In this document: one piece after another, positions 23,833 to 35,899 of the stretch
Position numbering within the stretch: the first letter of the stretch is position 1
How the letters are laid out: each line of letters starts with the position of its first letter
Assembly: GCF_016802725.1 (NCBI RefSeq)
Contig: NC_052665.1
Span: 620,001-684,000, forward strand
From: Solenopsis invicta
Taxonomy: Eukaryota; Arthropoda; Insecta; Hymenoptera; Formicidae
DNA: 64,000 bases
Direction of reading: 5' to 3'
The notes under the pieces: generated by a model
The model's input: the letters and a program-made list of their open reading frames with translations, nothing else
What the model was told of the DNA's origin: nothing
Database searches by the model: none
Made by a program: the position numbers and the translations under genes

Positions 23833-26800
23833 TCATATTCGTACAATAGATATAATTATAGTAACATACATATTATATTTGTACACTGCCACAGTTATAG
23901 ATGAAATTTAAAGAGTTGTGCAAAATTAAAAGAGACTAAAGATTGCAAATGTAAAATGCAAATGAATACAAAAAGAAATTAATTTAATTCGACGTATTTC
24001 CGTCAGTTTCTATTTATTGTTAGTTAATATTATTAATGATGCATAATTTCACGCTAGTTTTCAACTAAAAGAGGTAGGAATCACGTACGTATAACACAGA
24101 AACAAACGTCACTGTTTGCTCGACACCAAATCTTTGCAAATCTTTTCTCGACGACGTGATGTATGTATGCTGAATCTCGCGCGCGTACGTGAACCCAAGG
24201 GTTAATTCTGCAACTACACAATAGAGTCGATTCGAAAGACTAGGTCGAGAGAAGAGGAACAGATTAACAATAAGGAGATGGTTTTATCGCTTCAATACTC
24301 CTTTTGAAATTATATTTGATTTGGTTTTGTATATGATGAGTAACGATATGTAACTTAAAATAAAGGAGCGAAAATTCTAAGCTTTATATTTTCCATATCA
24401 ATCTTTCAATTTCATCGAAATAGATATTCAGTAAGCAAGCGTTGTTAATTAAATTTTATTTAGATTTTCTGAAAAATCTTTACGAAAGCGGCCAATCATA
24501 ACAAAAAATGCATGATATCTTATTTGTTAACAATTACAATTTTTTCTCGATTAATATATGCGTTTTTTACTATTCCAATTTGATATTACAAATTCATAAG
24601 ATGCAACTATTAATTTTGCTCCAATTAAACCTTGTTCTCATAGTTGAAGAAATAAATCATTTTTATAGAAAAATATATATACTTTACCAATATTACTTGG
24701 TACAAATTTTGTTAATCATAATTTGTGATAATTAACAAAATTTTAAATAATACTTTGCAAGTGTAAAAATATCATCTATTGTGATAATTACGAAAATTGT
24801 CCCTTGACAAGTCGAAAAAAGAGGGCAGATTTTATACAATTGCTGTCTCGTCTTGAAAAACGAGGTTCTTTGAAAAACGAGGTCTCCTATACCTTTCTCT
24901 AACCGACTGAACCCATTCGGACTGAAAAACATCGTGATCACGTTTATAGTGTTATTTACTTGACGCTTTATTGGTTCTTGCCTTTTATTTGACCATCGAG
25001 ATTTATATCTAAACTAGTAAAAATAGAAATTCGTTGATTTTAGTATTTTAGAGATCTATCCCATAAGTATTATAAATTTGGGACCAAGTCAAGAAAACAA
25101 ATCGTGTTTGCACATAATATAATTACTGTTTTATTTATGCTTCGCATAAATAATATCTGCTCTTTGCTGTTGATCTATTCAATCTGACGTTTATATCGAA
25201 TTATTTGTATTGCATACAGAGAAAATAATAATATTATTAAGATATATCATTTTAATATCGATTCGTGTTCTACAGATAACAGTATCTATAGCATTCTGAA
25301 ACTTAATATGACTACACAACTTAAACAAGAATGCCTTCTACGGTCGCAGCTAGATCTTCGTGCTTGTATTATTTGCCAAATAATACAACCACGAAGATCT
25401 AGCTGCGACCGTAGAAGGCGTTCTTGTTTAAGTTGTGTAGTTACAGTAACGATCAAATATGTCTCTACCTTAATATGACTAATTAAGAAGGATACAAAGT
25501 TATGTCTTAATAAAAAGTAATGTAAATTTACAAATATACATTTTGCTTTATAAAACCAAAAAGTTATGATAGGCGATTACAAAAGAAGAGAAAATTTATA
25601 AATTAAGTATGTATTTATACTTTTCAAAGTATCTTGATGTATGACAATGTGACGTGAAAATGATATCTCCCAAAACATTAAGACTAAAATTTTTTCCTTA
25701 ATAAATTGCTAATGTAAAAGACATTATTCTACTCATTGGCTTGTGGCTTGTTGTTAGATCGAAAGAATTCATTTGATAGATAGAACGCAACAGAAAAACC
25801 ACACTTCTTCAGTAATCCTTGCTCGAATGGTGGGAAACTTTTCGAGAGTGACTTTTTACTTTTCTTTTTTTCTTTGACCTGGACGACATGTCTGAATCTT
25901 TGGAGATCAAGTTTTCAGATTAGCTTTTGTCATCCGAATGTTTACCCGGAATTGTAAGTAAGTAGTCATATATTTCAAAGCATACGAGCGATAAGTAACG
26001 AAATTTCTGACAGCGTTACATTAACTATTTACCAGTTTACGTTTAAATAAAAATTTTATACTTGAAAATTTTAACTCGTATATTTTTATCATTAACTTTA
26101 CTAATTTTTTTTCAAGAATAGTAAATTGTTTTAAAAGATATTTTTCTCTTATTATGTTATATTAAGCGCTTCATTCAAATCATAATTAAATATGATTATA
26201 ATTTGATTTATTTCTTGCAATCTTAATCCTAATTATTATTGCTTTTCTTTGAATATTTTAATTTCTCCTTCATGTTGCTTCTTTAAATTCTTCATCCTTT
26301 TTTAAACTTTTTCTCGAAGAAATTTACTGAAAGAAGCTGAAAAGTTGTCGCGCCATTGCTAACTTAAAAATTGCCGTGAATTATTTATTTTGGGGCCGTT
26401 TAATTTTATCGCTCAGTTAATCTTTTTCTCACGTTTTCGTAAAGTTGGTCTCTCTTCATGCTTTTAATCTCATTCTATTCGACTTCGCTTTATCTCGACT
26501 TTTTCCACTACGATCATTATTATTCATGAAGCAGAGAAAACTTGTCATTACAAAGGAATAAAACTTTTACTTCTTTCCATCGTATTGTCAGAGGAAATTG
26601 AGAAAGAGTGTGAGTGAGATACAGCGAATGTGAAAAGGAGAGAGAAAGAGAAGGAGAGGAGAGAAAGAATGTGTTTATTGTAGCGTAGAATTATGTGTCT
26701 CATTAGAGCAACTACCCGCGCAATGCGTGTTTTACGTGAGTTTAGAATACAACTTTAAATCTTTCTCGTGGTCTTGCACAAAATATATCATTTAAAACTT

Positions 26801-29800
26801 TCATTATACTTAATCGTCTAATTTGCAGGAAGTTAACTAATTCTCTTTAATTGTAACAAACTTACGATATAACTAGAACGTAGAGGAGAAGAGGGTATTA
26901 TGGCTACTGTAAACAATATAGCCACCTTTATTATTTCCGTTATTAGATGACGTATTCTAACAATTACTTATGGAGTTATTCGTTCAGTAGTCCGTCATTT
27001 TTTAATGATGCTAATATGCCAATGCATAATAATTGACAATCGTTAAAAGGCATTTTTACTTTTGAGCACTTCTAAACTTTTTCAAGGTTCACCTCTAACC
27101 TTTAATTACTCTTACTTTCTCATTATTCTTAAACTTGAGTGTATTATATCACACGAAAGTACATACACTCGAGTGTTTTTTTGTTATTTAACTTTTTATT
27201 CGACTGTACACATTTCGAGTTATACAAAGTTAAAATAACATGAAATTTTGTAAATGTGGTTTTTTTAAGCAAAATTTTTATATTGAAATATTTCTTCGAT
27301 AAATCGATTATCATTCTAGAGAACGGTTTAGAAACATTAGAGACATCATTTTATGCTTGTTGTTTAATGTTAAACAGGGATAAAGTAATATTTCTAATGA
27401 AAATTCTAATGGTATTTCTAAAGTTTTTAAACACAGAAAAATTCGAAATCAGAAAAATTTTAAACAATAAAGAATTAAAAATATATAATTTTGTAACACG
27501 GTACTATATTTCTTTTAAACTAAACTAATTTTTACAAATTATTTTTATGAATAGCCATATTACAACCACTTTTTTTCTTCCACCGATTATGCAGTGCACT
27601 AAATTTTTATAAATCCTGTCCTGAAAAATAAATATTTCATTAATACTTTGAGTCTAGAATCTGTCAAACAACACTTTGACAAATGTAACCTCGTTCAAGT
27701 TTTAATAGAAAATATTAAGTATAAACAAAGTTATTCAATAAAACAAAAATGGGTGCCATATTACCTTCTTCTCCTCTACGTTTTATTCTTCGATTCTAAC
27801 TCCTATGACACGAAGTTTAACACGCAGTGTGATAATTCAACCAAATCCAAAATAAATCTGTTATACAAAATTTCAAAATTTATTGAATTCTCTATATCGT
27901 TTTAGACTTACGATCAAAGCAGGATGTCCGATGAATCTCGAAGATTTCCCAATGGATACACAGAAATGTCCGTTGCAATTTGGCAGCTGTAAGTTTAATA
28001 GGTTTATTTGTTTCGCCGCTCTTAAAGATCATTTTTCTCTGTTTCTTCTTTTCTTTCTTCAGCAACATTCGAATTACATTGGTATCTCGAAAGATTTTAA
28101 CAACAAAAATAACGATATTTAAATAATCGGTGCAGTCGATCTTTTTGGCAACACGAAATTAATTCATTTATAGTTGGCTACACGACCCGCGACGTAATCT
28201 ACAAATGGAACAGCGCAAGGCAAGTCGCTATATCGGAGGACATGAAGCTGTCGCAATTTGATCTGGTAGCTAATCCCACCGCAAATCATTCGACTGCACC
28301 AGGCTTCTCGCATGGTGAGATTCTCTGCAAACGGAATCAGCAATATCTAGCTTATCAATATTTCTAGCGCGTGTAAAGAAGTAGAAAACGATAACTAAGA
28401 ATCATAGAATTAAATACAAAGAAGTCGATAAAAATCAAACTTTAATATATGTATGTATACTTGTAAACTCACAGAATGAGCAAAATTGATGATCAAAAGA
28501 CAAGGCCGAAAATTGGGAATTTTACAGAAAATTCGGTCAAGAAAAAAATATTGAAAACGAGGACAGATGATACGAAGAGAGAACAGGGAAAGTTTTAGAA
28601 TTCACATCCAAGCGGAAAATTTACCCAATTTGAAAATTTACTGCCTCTGTAATAAATTTTAAAATTAATTCTATTGCAACATTTTATATTATAAGATTTT
28701 AAAAATATTTTTTTGCAACATTTTATATATGACATTTTGCAGAATCTTTTTAAGTGTTGCACATGAAATGTAAAAGGTTGAAATCTTTCTGAAAGCTCTT
28801 TGCAACGAGCACTGCTGCATGAAAACTTGAAAGTTTGGATATACAGGGTGTTCATTAATGATTGTACCTACTTTTTACCATAGGAGCATGATTTACCGAC
28901 GGATATGTATTTCTAATATACTATATTAGAAATAACAAATGCGTGCTCCTATGATAAAACGTGGAGACAACCATTAATGAACACCCTGTATAATTAGAAC
29001 AAAGTAATCATTGAATTTTTTTTTACAAATTATTTATTAAATATATTAAATATATTTCAGCGGAGTACTCGATATTGCTGGTATACTTTCACTTACAAAG
29101 GCACATGGGTAATTTCTTGATACAAGTATACGGTCCTTGCGTCCTGCTGGTAGTCCTATCTTGGGTCTCATTCTGGTTAAACAGAGAAGCTACTGCCGAT
29201 CGAGTATCGCTAGGTGAGAGCAGCTAGTCATTAAGATTAATAGTTAAAGTGTTCTTTGGAAATTCTACCGTTACAATCTATAATATCTTAAACGTAAAGT
29301 TTATCATACTTTTAAAAAGATGTATAAGGGCATTTCACGTGAAAGGAGTCTACCTAATTATATCCATTTTTAAAAACCTGAACAAAATTCTCAAAAATAC
29401 TTTAATACATGTAGAATATTATACTATAAAGCAAATTTTGGGATTGCTATTGGATCTTCTTAAAAATTAATATTTTTTCCAATACAAAATTATAATTTTA
29501 GCCAAAAACTAGATAATACTTATTGATAAATTATTTAATACTGCGTAAATAATATATTTTTGACAAATAACTATAAAATAAAAAATAGTTGTGAAGTCTT
29601 TGCATTTTATATTCTTTAGACTTATTTATTTCGCAATAAAACGCAAAGACTTCACAACTATTTTTTATTTTATTTGTCAAAAATATATTATTTACGCAAT
29701 ATTAAATAATTTAGCAATAAAAAATGATATTATCTAGCTTTTGGCTAAAATTATAATTTTGTATTTGGAAAAAATATTTGTTTTCGAGAGGATCCCATTG

Positions 29801-31712
29801 CGATCCCAAAATTTGCTTTGTGATGTGATATTCTACATGTATTGAAGTATTTTTGAGAATTTTTTAGATTAAAAAAAATGGATATATTTGTTTATTTCTT
29901 TATTTAAAACTAAAAAATTAATTTTTTCAATGCTATTAAATTTTTCTCACTAAAATTAACGTTTTTATCTGAAAGTATGGAAAAAATCCTTTAAAAAAAT
30001 TTTTTTTTTTTTTTAATTTAAACTAAAATAGTCTTCAATATCTTTGATGCAAGGCATATAATACTTATTTTTTTTATCATCAACCTTATACGATATGTCC
30101 ACTAACATGTTTTCATTATCATTTTAAAAATCCCAGTTTATTTTTAGGTGGACCTCTTTCACGCGGAATGCCCCATATTATAGTAAAACACGCGTGTGTA
30201 AAGGCTTAGGATTAGAATATAATGCAGTGCGAACAAAATGCGTAAAAAAAATTTACATTAGCAAGCATGGAAAATGTACAAACACACATTTAACATGCAA
30301 CACTCCTAATATATCACATATGCGTTAACAAAATGTGCGGCTTCTATAAATTTATATCTTTCCTACGAAAATCAAAAGTAATTATATCAAATCGTTTCCT
30401 TTAATTTGTACCATTAGACAAGTATTGACAAATTTTTAAAAGCTATAAATTATAATAATCTCTTTACTGGTGCAGAAAATTAATTCCTTGTTAAACGCCA
30501 TTTTACTCTTTATTTATAATTATGTCTACAGTTATTTATTTGTTGCTGAAAATATTATAGTACAGTTTATAAATAAAATAAATTATAAAATAGAACTTTT
30601 ACAAACTGAATATTTGAAAGAAATAATTAAAGTCAAATAAAATTAATAAATTATTTCGCTCTTAGGTACTCACTTAAATTCAATTGAACATTACTATATT
30701 AAAATTTTCATAATTGCATAATTCATTTGTTGTTGGACGTTACATCTTATTTCAGGCATAACGACTGTATTAACAATGACGTTCTTAGGACTTGAAGCAA
30801 GAACCGATCTGCCTAAAGTTCCTTATCCCACTGCTTTGGATTTCTTCGTATTTCTGTCGTTCGCGTTTATCTTTGCCACTATAATACAATTCGCAGTGGT
30901 GCATTATTTCACCAAATACGGATCAGGAGAGTGTTACTTTAGCTCCGATCTAAGCGACACTGAAAGTTCGAGTGAAGAGGAAAATGTAACTAAAAGGCTA
31001 ATGAAAAATCAACCGGTAAATATTTTTTTCAAACGAGAAATTGTTAATTTTTACGTTTATTTATTTATTTTTTCCCATTTCTCAAAAGAGCAAACATAAA
31101 CGCTGAGACATGATCATCGAATCAATGAAATCTAATTAAATTGAAAAAGGATAAGAAAATAACAGTAGAGATTCTCTGTAACAGATTTAGTATAATCTTC
31201 CTTTCACTTCCACATCTCAATAAGCATAACTTGAAACGTTTAATAATCCCGGCTCATTCATATAAATATTGTTTCAGGCTCGTCGGAAGAGTTCCGCAAG
31301 TTCTAGCACGCGAGGACGTGGCAATCGTAACTTGACGATAAATGATGACAGTATGATCGAAGTGATACCATTGTCAGCGATCTCGATACCCGATAGGGAT
31401 CCAACGATGACCAGGCATTGGCAGATATCTTGTGTGACTTGCAGCCCACCACCGAGACAAGTGGTGCCGGTGCCGCCGATGCCGCTGCCACTGCCGCCAT
31501 CGGCACCACCGCTGCCGTCCTCCAAGCGTACACCGTTGTCCACATCCAGAAAACGACGTCGACGAACACCTAGATACAATTCGGTATCAAAGATTGATCG
31601 CGTCAGTCGTGTAATGTTTCCCCTCTTTTTCCTGACCATTAATCTCTTCTATTGGTACGCTTATCTCTCACGTAGCGAGCGAATTCACTATTACAATTCC
31701 AACACGACGTAA
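21333..31712 (+). CDS. Cys-loop ligand-gated channel subunit, insect GABA-receptor group (CG8916-like)
   Basis: Eight exons join in phase: 21333-21445, 22701-22899, 23045-23265, 27906-27988, 28174-28314, 29061-29213, 30756-31015 and 31278-31712, giving 534 residues. Met1 (or Met21) precedes a signal peptide (KVLLILANFITSAFFFTAA). The ligand-binding domain has loop A WKPDTYFYNGK and the Cys-loop C185-C199 (CPMNLEDFPMDTQKC). TM1 is IQVYGPCVLLVVLSWVSFWL. TM2 is RVSLGITTVLTMTFLGLE and is followed by RTDLPKV. TM3 is followed by an acidic/Ser segment and a long basic, Pro-rich cytoplasmic loop, and TM4 is VMFPLFFLTINLFYWYAYL near the C-terminus. TM1-TM3 resemble Drosophila CG8916 more than Rdl, as far as I can recall. 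The pore has D299 at -1' and S302 at 2'. The acceptor at 22701 was chosen over 22709 because only it keeps phase. AATAAA overlaps the stop codon. Confidence 0.9.
23357..23774. mobile_element. fold-back element with hammerhead-like core (receptor intron 3)
   Basis: Both arms run from AAACAATTAGTAA..GGAATTAGGCTAAT to the centre and include AGTCAGCGCGGGTAAAAGTGC, ATTAATATTATACAAATTAT and GAACGTTTCGACTCGC. Each arm, read toward the centre on the appropriate strand, has GCTGAAGATGACTCCAAAG followed by CGAGTCGAAAC or GAATCGAAAC. The interior holds no open frame. Related single arms occur at 7322-7475 and, more degraded, near 53242. Confidence 0.85.
23794..23830. repeat. (GA)n microsatellite
   Basis: Uninterrupted run of about 16 GA units immediately downstream of the fold-back element. 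Confidence 0.9.
25311..25441. mobile_element. near-perfect hairpin MITE, family A, copy 2
   Basis: Arms of about 60 bases (ACTACACAACTTAAACAAGA against its reverse complement, then CTTCTACGGTCGCAGCTAGATCTTCGTG) surround a loop at about 25370-25380. The terminal blocks match those at 13689-14003. It lies within receptor intron 3. Confidence 0.9.
26878..27781. mobile_element. 0.9 kb DNA transposon remnant with 27-base inverted ends
   Basis: ACGTAGAGGAGAAGAGGGTA at the left faces CTTCTTCTCCTCTACGT at the right, and the pairing extends through TATTATGGC and GCCATATTACC. The interior contains short frames but no transposase motif, so it is non-autonomous. It lies in receptor intron 3. A second related word, ATAGCCATATTACAACC, occurs at 27551. 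Confidence 0.8.
28844..28988. mobile_element. mariner-type MITE, CAGGGTGTTC ends
   Basis: CAGGGTGTTCATTAATG and CATTAATGAACACCCTG bound the element, with TA on both sides, the target duplication expected of Tc1/mariner elements. The interior is a near-palindrome (TAGGAGCATG against GTGCTCCTATG). It lies in receptor intron 5. Confidence 0.9.
29327..30174. mobile_element. fold-back element in receptor intron 6
   Basis: Ends GGGCATTTCACGTGAAAGG and its near complement CTTTCACGCGGAATGCCC are joined by long inner arms; AATAGTTGTGAAGTCTTTGC at about 29585 and its complement at about 29643 are the clearest. The right arm carries an extra AT-rich stretch at about 29900-30145. No coding frame. Confidence 0.85.
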
Positions 31713-32599
31713 TAAAATCTTCTGCTTCAAACGAGATTGCAAAGATTACAAAATACATTAATTTGTGCTTTAATATTGGAGAACGGCACAATCTTGATGT
31801 AAAAATGTGCGTATAAAATTATGACCATTCATCTCATTGTAAGACGAAAAAATGACGAGATTTTATTAGGAAAAAAATTACAGCTTAAAAGAATAAAGAG
31901 AGAATAACGTGATAAAAAGTCATAGTTGTCCCTTCATAAACAAATGTGAAGAAAATGATTGAGAGACATCAGCGTAAAATACATCAGAAGAATTAAATGT
32001 ATTTTCCAAATAAATCTAACAAATAAGTAAAGTAATGTGCACCCAAAAATTGAACAAACAGAATGTTATTTTAATCATGATAGAAAGACAAGGGTATATG
32101 CTTGAAATGCATAACAGCGTATGCAAAAAGTTATCTACAAATACCTAAGCACAATGTGCACTTTTTTTGTATCAAATTAATTATTAAAATTATTTTGTGA
32201 TATAGGAATTATTTAGAATTATTTGAAAATATTTTTTATTTTCTACGCACCAACAACCGCGGTTACTCTTATTAGCCCATTAATAGTTGACAATTTGAGA
32301 GTACTACACTTCGGTGTCTTTTATTGTAATTTTTTTTATTTTTCTAATGGTCACTTTTTGTGCAAGTTAAGGAAATTTAATTCAATTTACTCTTTTCAAC
32401 AAAAAAAAAAAAAACATTTCCTATATAAAAATTTATTTCCAATACATTGCATCATACGATAGGGATGACATTAAAAAAATTTAAACTTAATCTAATTTTC
32501 TGCAACTTACGCATGAATTACAATTGTTTTAATGCATAACAAGTTTACGTATGTCTTTAGATAAATGTGTTCAAAATCGCAATACAAAACACGTATTAG
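31713..32599. other. receptor 3' flank, no further gene recognised
   Basis: The sequence after the receptor stop is probably its 3' untranslated region and then AT-rich spacer. Overlapping AATAAA-type signals occur at the stop and later. A poly-A tract lies at about 32401-32414. Confidence 0.45.
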
Positions 32600-33015
32600 C
32601 AGTGATGGGAAGTAAGTGATTACAAGTAACGAGTCACTTTTAAAACGTTACTTTTATTATTTTTTTTTTTTGTAATAACGATTTGATGGTTCAATTTTTC
32701 ATAATGGTAATGGTAACGCCCGGGTTGGAATAGTCTCTTTTGACAAGTAACTCGTTGTTATGATGCATTGAAAAAAATAAACCATTAGTTAACCTGATTA
32801 CGACCTTATAATGATCAAAAGTAACGCAGAAATAACATGTTACTTTGACTCGTTACAAGTTAATACTTTTTGTTGTCAAAAGTGATTATTCCAACTCTGG
32901 TTTTACTATTATAAAAAATTGTAATGCTATTATCATGATAAAAAAAGTATCATAAAAAAGCAGCGGTAACGGATAACGATATTACTTATTGTAACTCGTT
33001 ACTTCCTATCCCTGG
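32600..33015. mobile_element. hAT-like MITE
   Basis: CAGTGATGGGAAGTAAGTGA at the left faces GTAACTCGTTACTTCCTATC and CCTGG at the right. Repeated GTAACG/CGTTAC words fill the interior. Such ends are typical of hAT non-autonomous elements. A clear 8-base target duplication is not visible, so borders are approximate. Confidence 0.7.
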
Positions 33016-33054
33016 ATATCAGATAGCAACATTATATGAGACAAGGAAGAAGTT

Positions 33055-33145
33055 TTACATATATACATATATAATTTACACAAGCTATGTAAGTTATACA
33101 TATATATATGTATATATACATACGTATATAACTTATATATGACTA
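33055..33145. repeat. TA-rich low-complexity tract
   Basis: Runs of ATATATACATATAT-type words form overlapping small palindromes just downstream of the ARL6IP4-like gene. Confidence 0.7.
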
Positions 33146-33218
33146 TGTTATACAATACCTAATTCATATATGTAAAGAGGGTAATTATATTTTTTGTTTT
33201 TAAACACAAAAATATTTT

Positions 33219-34815
33219 TCACAGAGCATTCATCTTCAACTGTTTTTGGAAGTATTTGCCATCTCCTTTGGTCGCTTGTCTATTAATATCCTTATGTCGC
33301 TCCCGACTCACTATCTCTTCCAAAACTTCTCCATCGCCTTTAATTAATCTATGCAAAAATACAAAAAAATTTATTGTAACAGACATATATAAACATAAGT
33401 TTAAGGAACAAAAATAAGTAAAAAATTTGTATATATCTCAATTGCATTACACAGGCCAACATAAATTTCGATCCAGAAACGACAGTAATCAAGGTTTTTA
33501 ACATGCTAGAATCTGTAAATCAAATCCATTCAAAAACCTTTGAAATTGCATACTGCCATTTCTGGATCAAAAACAATTTTTTTTTATAGGCCTATTAACT
33601 GTGTATTTTACAACATATTTACCTGTGTCTTCCAGTCTCCTCGTCATATATTCTGCGCACGATGCTCTGCCTTTTTTCCCATTCCTCTTTTGTCATGGGT
33701 GCCATGACTTTTGCTCTTTCTGTCACGTCCAATACAATTTCTTTCGCTTTTTCCTTGCCATCTTGGACTTGTTTATTTTCCTTAGACTTCTTCTTACCAT
33801 GGCCTTTTTTCTTGGTTGCAGATTTCTTCAATTTTTTTTTCAATTTCTTCTTCATCCGTTTTTTCTTCTTCCTTTTCTTCATGGCCTTCTTCAATTTTTT
33901 AGCCTTCTTTTTAGCCTTCTTCTGCTTCCTTTCGTTCTCTGAGCTATCAATACTGCTGCTACTGCTACTGCTATCAGTATCACTGCTACTGCTGCTGCTG
34001 CTGCTGCTACTAACATGACTGCTAGAACTGCTGCAGCTACTGTCACTAGTGCTACTACTGACACTAGAAGAACTAGAAGTGGACGAAAATCTCTTCCTCT
34101 TTAATTTCTTGCGACTTGGCTGAGCAATGTCTTGTGCATTTTCTACTTTTTTCTTCTCTTTCTGTTTTATTTGTTCAACTATTTCTGTGTTATCTTTTGT
34201 TGAATCAGATTTTTCTGTTTTAGAGATAGATCGCGATTGATTTGTATGCTCCTTTGAACTACTCTCACGCGAGAGCTGACTAGTTGTATCGTGGCCAGTA
34301 CTTCTATGATAATTTGATATCCTTGATCTGTTATGATTAAATGTTCTTTCAAAAGTTCTGTTATTATATCTATTATAATAATTGTTATGTGTATCTCTTC
34401 TATTTCTATTATAATAGTTCTGGTGTCTGTAAGGTCGTGAATAGCCATAATCTCTTTGATTATTCATAAAGTTACCAGGTCTACGATTGTAGAATCTATG
34501 ATCGTTATTATATCTCCCAGTTCTTCTTTGCAATTCTGTACTATTTCCATACTTTTTAGTTTTGTACCTTACATCCTCATCTCTATCCTTCTTCGCTCTA
34601 TACATGTTTCTCTCCGAGTTTGAAGAACTAGAACTATTGGAACTACTTCTACGTTTTGACTTTTTTCTTTTATCCTTACTGCATACGTTTCGTCTTTTTC
34701 GGTTTTTTTCAGAATCATTGTTGGAAGAAGAAAGTGAACGTCTCTTTAACCTGTTCGCCTTTGCTTTATCAGACAACTCTGTCTCTCTAGCAGATTCCTC
34801 CAGATTATTCATCAT
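33219..34815 (-). CDS. ARL6IP4: ARL6IP4/SRp25-like nuclear SR protein
   Basis: Two coding exons on the minus strand, 34815-33623 and 33348-33219, join in phase to give 440 residues. The N-terminal two thirds is basic and Ser/Arg/Tyr/Asn-rich, followed by long Ser runs and Lys-rich blocks, as in splicing-associated proteins. The diagnostic part is the C-terminus: MAPMTKEEWEKRQSIVRRIY, then DEETGRHR, LIKGDGEVLEEIV and a final RQATKGDGKYFQKQ. These match the conserved tail of vertebrate ARL6IP4 (about 420 residues), a nuclear-speckle protein reported to influence splice-site choice. A 5' UTR acceptor (TTTTCGACAG) lies just upstream of the ATG. The single intron contains a small MITE. The plus-strand frames across the gene are shadows of the Ser and Lys repeats. 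Confidence 0.9.
33449..33595. mobile_element. small MITE in the ARL6IP4 intron
   Basis: GATCCAGAAACGACAGTA faces TACTGCCATTTCTGGATC, with inner arms CAAGGTTTTT and AAAAACCTTTG. Borders are approximate. Confidence 0.7.
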
Positions 34816-35487
34816 AACAATTATCTGTCGAAAAATAAACTTTATTTAAAACAAAGCTTAGAAAATTAAATTCATTAAAGTAAATGATTTGTATAATTGA
34901 ATTATCTAATTCTATAGTTGAATCTATGAGGTTAGTCCACTTCTTGTATTACTAATAGAAAGTCTACTATTCTCGACAAAACATGTTCACTTCAATAAAA
35001 CGTATATACGTGCTTATTTATAAGCCACAAAAGACTTGACTTTTCCAATAAATAACACTGTTTATTACAATACTACTACAATACGTTACAAAACCTAACC
35101 TTCACCACCATGCTCGTCGACCATTAAGTCTTGTCACGTAAAATCATTGTACCAAACAAATAATAATATATCTCTTTCTCATTTATTAATATTTACCGAT
35201 CAAAAACTTAGCAATTTACCGAAATATCATAAAAAATTACCTGTTCATCACTCTCTAACCATCTCCACCAATTCAATCAACATTCAATCCAATTCAACCT
35301 CCATCATTTCGTTTAGAAACTTGAAACGGCGCGCAAGACGGCTTTTCATCAAAGAGGTTGTATTTAGGGTTTTTCAAGCAAGTTTGCCTTTTCCGTAGCC
35401 TTTTTGTTGGTAACGAATTCTATCCAAGTAAAATATCACAGAGAGAAAACTCTCTCTGAAAATACTAAAATGGACTGTAGCCTGTAG

Positions 35488-35774
35488 AGCCTATATAGAG
35501 TCGGTCACATCAAATTTGATTAATCTAATCAGCTGATTAAATTGCCAACTGCAACATTTAAAACTAATCATTCTTAATCTAATTTTTTTTATAATTTTAA
35601 TTAACAAATTACTTAAATATTAATTTAAAGGATTATATTTGACATAAATATAAATTATAATTTGCAAAAAATGGAGGAGGAAAAATAATGCGATCAATTT
35701 TAAGTTTTGCAGTTGACTACATATAGTTGAATTTAATCGGCCGATTAATCAATTGGAGATGAAGTCCATAGGCT
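35488..35774. mobile_element. MITE with AGCCTAT ends
   Basis: AGCCTATATAGAGTC and GAAGTCCATAGGCT are the outer ends. Inner matching blocks are GATTAATC..ATCAGCTGATTAAAT on the left and ATTTAATCGGCCGATTAATC on the right, with TTGCCAACTGCAA against TTGCAGTTGAC. Non-coding. Confidence 0.75.
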
Positions 35775-35805
35775 CGTTCTTTTTTCATGCCCCAAGACTG
35801 AACTT

Positions 35806-35893
35806 CCTGCACGGTTTAGTCTTTTCTCTTTTTCTTTTCACCTTAGAGAGAAAAAGAAAAAAGATAACCGTGCGAGAAGTTCAGTTCTAGAGT
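35806..35893. repeat. hairpin, about 40-base arms
   Basis: ACTGAACTTCCTGCACGGTT pairs with AACCGTGCGAGAAGTTCAGT, and CTCTTTTTCTTTT pairs with AAAAGAAAAAG-type sequence across a short loop. Possibly a minimal MITE. Confidence 0.75.
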
Positions 35894-35899
35894 GTAGAA

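Noticed and set aside
31274..31639. 121-codon minus-strand frame opposite the receptor's last exon
   Set aside because: It is the reverse of the Pro-rich cytoplasmic loop codons; the plus-strand exon is confirmed by splice phase and TM4.
33601..34018. Plus-strand hydrophobic (Phe/Leu-rich) frames resembling membrane segments
   Set aside because: They are the complement of the Lys- and Ser-rich blocks of the minus-strand ARL6IP4-like gene.
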